Source of the DNA: Accumulibacter sp.
Lineage (GTDB): Bacteria; Pseudomonadota; Gammaproteobacteria; Burkholderiales; Rhodocyclaceae
Direction: 5' to 3'
Length of the DNA: 5,668 bases
Assembly: GCA_003538495.1 (NCBI GenBank)
Contig: DPSD01000440.1
Location: forward strand, 1-5,668
A model generated the notes under the pieces. The model did not search any database, had not been told where the DNA came from, and saw only the letters and a list, made by a program, of their open reading frames with translations. How positions within the stretch are numbered: position 1 is the first letter of the stretch; the number at the start of each line of letters is the position of its first letter. The translations under genes were made by a program, and so were the position numbers. This document shows positions 5,173 to 5,668 of the stretch, piece by piece.

Positions 5173-5668
5173 ATGGCAAAATCGGTCGAAATCGGGTCCG
5201 GGAGTTTCCGGACCCAGAAAAGTGCCCTTGATCACTACAAGGCAGTCCTGCACCGGTACCAGGACGGGCAGCGTGTCTCCAAGCAGGACGACCATGCCGA
5301 CCTCGTGGCGCTCATCGAGCGTTACGACCCGGTGCTCGACGCGGTTGGCGAACCCACCAAGGGTGATGGCCAGATCGCGCACTTCGAGCGGCGCCTAAAC
5401 ACCGGGACCGGCTGGAGCAGTTCCGGCTTCTGGGTTGTTCGTCAAGACGGGACTGACACCGACTTCTCGTATATCGACGCGGTCAAGGGCCAACCCAAGG
5501 GGCGGTCCCAGGACTTCTATGGTGCCTGCCGGCAGGCCGTCGCGCTCGACCTCATCCAGGCCAAGAAGCAGGCATTCGCCCAGTACGTGTGTATTCCACG
5601 CAAACTGGACACTCATTCCACGCCAAACTGGACACTGATTCCACGGCAAACTGGACAGTCGGAGCGTA
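5173..5668 (+). CDS. DUF3223 (DCL family) protein, 3' end replaced by IS sequence
   Basis: The start ATG is preceded by GGAG (5164-5167) with a 5-base spacing. Residues 12-30 (FRTQKSALDHYKAVLHRYQ), 43-53 (DLVALIERYDP) and 86-106 (GFWVVRQDG, then DFSYIDAVKG) match the small DUF3223/DCL domain. This domain is known from the plant DCL (defective chloroplasts and leaves) protein and from many bacterial proteins of unknown function. No catalytic motif is known and none is seen. The domain is complete, and a helix QAVALDLIQAKKQAFAQY (121-138) follows. From residue 139 or 140 the frame reads into the IS end and stays open to the window edge, so the native C terminus is lost and replaced by at least 26 foreign residues. 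The domain might still fold. Its location beside an R-M operon is suggestive of a defence or accessory island but proves no role. Confidence 0.75.
   Translation, partial: MAKSVEIGSGSFRTQKSALDHYKAVLHRYQDGQRVSKQDDHADLVALIERYDPVLDAVGEPTKGDGQIAHFERRLNTGTGWSSSGFWVVRQDGTDTDFSYIDAVKGQPKGRSQDFYGACRQAVALDLIQAKKQAFAQYVCIPRKLDTHSTPNWTLIPRQTGQSER
5588..5668. mobile_element. Terminus of a probable IS21-family insertion sequence (partial)
   Basis: Sequence from about 5588 (TGTGTATTCCACG) contains three close repeats of a 19-20-base unit. Multiple terminal repeats inside an end that starts with TG are characteristic of IS21-family elements (istA/istB type), where they serve as transposase binding sites. 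The boundary is set by where the DUF3223-like sequence stops and the repeats begin, and could be 5588 or 5590. The transposase genes and the other end lie beyond the window, so orientation, family member and target duplication cannot be confirmed. Confidence 0.65.
5593..5657. repeat. Three tandem-spaced terminal repeats of the IS end
   Basis: Copies are ATTCCACGCAAACTGGACA at 5593-5611, ATTCCACGCCAAACTGGACA at 5615-5634 and ATTCCACGGCAAACTGGACA at 5638-5657. The outermost copy lacks one base in the middle; the other two differ only at one position (C or G). Start-to-start distances are 22 and 23 bases, close to two helical turns, so bound transposase units would sit on one face of the DNA. 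Confidence 0.9.

Noticed and set aside
5145..5173. Promoter for the DUF3223 gene based on TTGACG
   Set aside because: No -10-like hexamer is found at 16-18 bases, and that spacing would place it at or past the start codon.
5593..5657. CRISPR array
   Set aside because: The three units follow each other with spacers of only 3 bases, so there are no CRISPR-like spacers. The arrangement fits IS21-type terminal repeats.

Overview
The window holds the distal half of a type I restriction-modification operon followed by a scar region of gene remnants and the edge of an insertion sequence. Composition is GC-rich, with strong codon bias toward G/C in third positions and clear Shine-Dalgarno sites. Together with the IS21-like end, this suggests a Pseudomonadota chromosome or large plasmid, probably a beta- or gammaproteobacterium. 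That assignment is inference from style, not from a marker gene.

Layout, all real genes on the + strand. Bases 1-455 are the 3' end of hsdS (specificity subunit): the end of the second target-recognition domain plus the C-terminal conserved helix. A DUF3800 gene (452-1228) overlaps the hsdS stop by 4 bases (ATGA) and has a near-consensus ribosome binding site. A 185-base spacer (1229-1413) carries two GC-rich inverted repeats, a cluster of GGGCCC palindromes, a lone TTGACA and the hsdR ribosome binding site. hsdR (1414-4710) is intact, with nuclease, helicase and C-terminal parts all present. hsdM is presumably just upstream, outside the window.

Directly at the hsdR stop begins a broken piece of a MESH1/SpoT-like HD phosphohydrolase gene (4710 to about 4909). 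It lacks its 5' part, carries a frameshift and has lost its 3' end. From 4910 to 5172 nothing is recognisable, apart from a possible truncated minus-strand gene start and a strong hairpin at 5099-5130. A DUF3223 (DCL family) gene starts at 5173. Its reading frame runs from about 5588 into sequence with three copies of a 19-20 base repeat, typical of an IS21-family terminus, and is still open at the window end.

Functionally, HsdS and HsdR belong to one HsdR2M2S complex that recognises a bipartite DNA site, translocates DNA using ATP and cleaves it. The DUF3800 protein sits inside the operon as a candidate accessory factor with an RNase H-like fold. The pieces downstream of hsdR look like accessory DNA reworked by recombination and transposition. 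I found no CRISPR array and no tRNA or rRNA gene, and I could not show a wholly new system. The best candidates for something underdescribed are the DUF3800 protein coupled to hsdS and the structured hsdR leader.
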